Assembly (NCBI GenBank): GCA_964540205.1
Contig: CAZIMJ010000238.1
Span: 1-15,604, forward strand
Direction: 5' to 3'
DNA length: 15,604 nt
Source: WTAW01 sp964540205
GTDB taxonomy: Bacteria > Acidobacteriota > Aminicenantia > Aminicenantales > Aminicenantaceae
Below, piece by piece: positions 14,566-15,604 of the stretch. The position numbers and the translations under genes were made by a program. The notes under the pieces are model-generated. The model was not told where the DNA came from, made no database searches, and saw nothing but the letters and a program-made list of their open reading frames with translations. How positions within the stretch are numbered: position 1 is the stretch's first letter; each line of letters starts with the position of its first letter.

Positions 14566-14607
14566 AAGGCTCTTGGTACAGGATAAATAAATGCGGAGGA
14601 GTCAAAC

Positions 14608-14958
14608 ATGAGTCATCGTCTTTCAATTTTCGGAGTTTTCCTGATCGGGATGGCCGCCGTTTTCTTTTTGGGCAGCGGCCTTCAAGCGCAGGAGATCAAA
14701 ATCAAAACGGAGGATGGCATTCCTGTCGTTTACAATCCAAAGGAGCCCGTTCCTTTAAAAGGACAGCCCTCCAATCTCATCCTGAAGGAGGACCTGACAA
14801 TCGGCAAAGATACGGAAGACATGAATTACATTTTTTCCGGTTTACAGCACGTTCAGGTGGACAAAGAGGAATATATGTATGCCGCCGATTGGAAGGAGGC
14901 TCTAATTAAGGTCTACGGTGCCGACCTGCTCAGAAGGTACAGCCTGATCTGGGAATAG
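14608..14958 (+). pseudogene. Secreted 6-bladed beta-propeller-like protein, truncated after the first blade
   Basis: A GGAGGAG ribosome site precedes ATG 14608. The 116-residue product has a Sec signal peptide (about 1-27: FGVFLIGMAAVFFLGSGLQA then QE), followed by KTEDGIPVVYNPKEPVPLKG, LILKEDLTIGKDTEDMNYIF and VQVDKEEYMYAADWKEALIKVYGADLLRRY. Long propeller (NHL-like) proteins of Aminicenantes-type genomes start this way, with one blade resembling v.VD..GniYv.D....rI.vfd..G.flr. Here the frame stops where blade two should begin, so about three quarters of such a protein is missing. It may be a 3'-truncated gene or, less likely, a stand-alone small secreted protein. The family call is from pattern recognition. 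Confidence 0.6.
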
Positions 14959-14993
14959 CCCAATCGCTAGCGGAAGTTCTGGGAAGCGGCTGA

Positions 14994-15140
14994 GAGTCAA
15001 TAAGATACATAGGTTGGTGGGTCGATCCGGATGCATGGCCCTTGAAGAGGGATTTGAAAACGTTTAAAGAATGGTTCGATGTGGAATATCATTCCGTAGT
15101 TTTAGACCTTGTCGATAAACCAATACGGACTGTCGAATAA
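14994..15140 (+). pseudogene. Orphan C-terminal fragment, unrecognised
   Basis: Between TGA 14991-14993 and TAA 15138-15140 the plus strand encodes 48 residues including RYIGWWVDPDAWPLKRDLKT and FKEWFDVEYHSVVLDLVDKP. The composition is strongly protein-like (hydrophobic/charged alternation, three adjacent aromatic pairs), but there is no start codon. It looks like the tail of a lost gene. Its stop abuts the ATG of the next frame (TAAATG), as in tightly packed operons. Family not recognised. Confidence 0.35.
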
Positions 15141-15323
15141 ATGACATCCGGGAAAAGCCGCCATATTCATTTTCATAAAATCCAGCTGGATTTCAATCGC
15201 CTCTTGGGATGAATTCTTTATCTATCTGAGGAAAAGCCTGAAGTACAGAACAAGGAGGATCTGCCTTTTTACAGTTCCGTCGTGTACGCTTCAATACGAT
15301 TGTATGGTGAGGATATTGTTTGA
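15141..15323 (+). pseudogene. Small reading frame interrupted by an in-frame TGA
   Basis: From ATG 15141 the frame reads MTSGKSRHIHFHKIQLDFNR then LLG, meets TGA at 15210-15212, and continues in the same frame as ILYLSEEKPEVQNKEDLPFY, SSVVYASIRLYGEDIV and TGA 15321-15323. Both halves look like one ~60-residue protein split by a nonsense mutation. It directly follows the orphan tail ending at 15140. No family is recognised. A minus-strand frame overlaps it, so coding sense is not certain. Confidence 0.3.
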
Positions 15324-15604
15324 TTTTCATGAATGAGGCATGTGTTTGTCGTCAGGTGGTTTCATCATTTTTACCTGATCTTCCATGGGAGAAATCCGGG
15401 AGAAATAAGGATTCTTTAAACAGCACAGTATCATTTCCATTGTTAACAGCAGAATGGCGTGAAATGGTTAGGCTTCTTTCTGATGCGGGAGTGTTAGAAA
15501 GAAGCTATTGAGCGAAGCCGCTACGCGACACCTATGGGGTTTCAATAAAGTGACTTATAGTGTGATCAGTAAAGTAAGGGAAAAGATTTATCTTTTAGGA
15601 TATG
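15324..15604. other. End region without a supportable gene
   Basis: A plus-strand frame from ATG 15329 to TGA 15509-15511 encodes 60 residues (ending TAEWREMVRLLSDAGVLERS then Y), but it lacks a ribosome site and conserved features. A further frame is open from about 15470 to the window end and reads FNKVTYSVISKVREKIYLLG. Either may be debris of the same decayed region or the start of a gene beyond the window. Confidence 0.3.
15507..15527 (-). repeat. Copy 2 of the dispersed repeat, inverted relative to copy 1
   Basis: Read on the minus strand this segment begins CGCGTAGCGG and ends TCAAT, agreeing with 121-141 on the plus strand at 18 of 21 positions. AGGT lies a few bases outside both copies. 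Confidence 0.5.

Noticed and set aside
15113..15215. Minus-strand frame ending AAFPGCHLFDSPYWFIDKV
   Set aside because: It is protein-like, but it overlaps two plus-strand frames that join neatly at TAAATG and has no start signal; sense cannot be settled here.

Overview
This looks like a bacterial chromosome segment of mosaic origin. The truncated secreted protein near the right end has the N-terminal style of 6-bladed beta-propeller proteins that are abundant in Candidatus Aminicenantes and related Acidobacteriota-like lineages. Taxonomy is therefore an inference only, of low to moderate confidence. Most genes lie on the minus strand.

Left part (1-9300). A short C-terminal fragment opens the window (2-67). 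A secreted M1-family zinc aminopeptidase with a HEAT-repeat tail follows (204-2339). Then come a possible small membrane peptide and a two-gene minus-strand unit encoding an AddA-like UvrD-family helicase-nuclease and an AddB-like PD-(D/E)XK nuclease with the four cysteines of a 4Fe-4S nuclease. Together they would form an AddAB/RecBCD-type double-strand-break resection enzyme. The short gap between them is filled with REP-like hairpins, and another palindromic element sits in frame inside the addB-like gene.

Middle part (9300-12900). This AT-rich stretch holds toxin-antitoxin type genes mixed with gene debris. On the plus strand is a winged-helix/nucleotidyltransferase (MNT) gene with tandem operator-like repeats upstream, followed by a HEPN gene cut off in mid-domain. 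On the minus strand is an AbiE-type (type IV) toxin-antitoxin pair with a perfect 17-bp inverted repeat between antitoxin and toxin. The pair is flanked by two N-terminal remnants of ADP-ribosylglycohydrolase (DraG-type) genes. Next to it, on the plus strand, lies the 3' end of a methionine adenosyltransferase (metK) gene with no upstream part.

Right part (12870-15604). A gene with visibly higher GC encodes an AbiEi-type winged helix fused to a Fic domain (HPYMDGNGR) with an inhibitory S-L-S-I-E-G motif. Its upstream region carries a 24-bp-period array of TTAGCTTATT repeats, which could be an autoregulatory operator. Beyond it lie a truncated secreted propeller-like protein and a chain of short, broken reading frames.

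Overall the window reads as a small defence/toxin-antitoxin island beside addAB. At least three different TA-type modules are packed together with severed pieces of four or more genes. A 21-bp element recurs in inverted orientation near both window ends. No CRISPR array, rRNA, tRNA, intact insertion sequence or integrase was seen.
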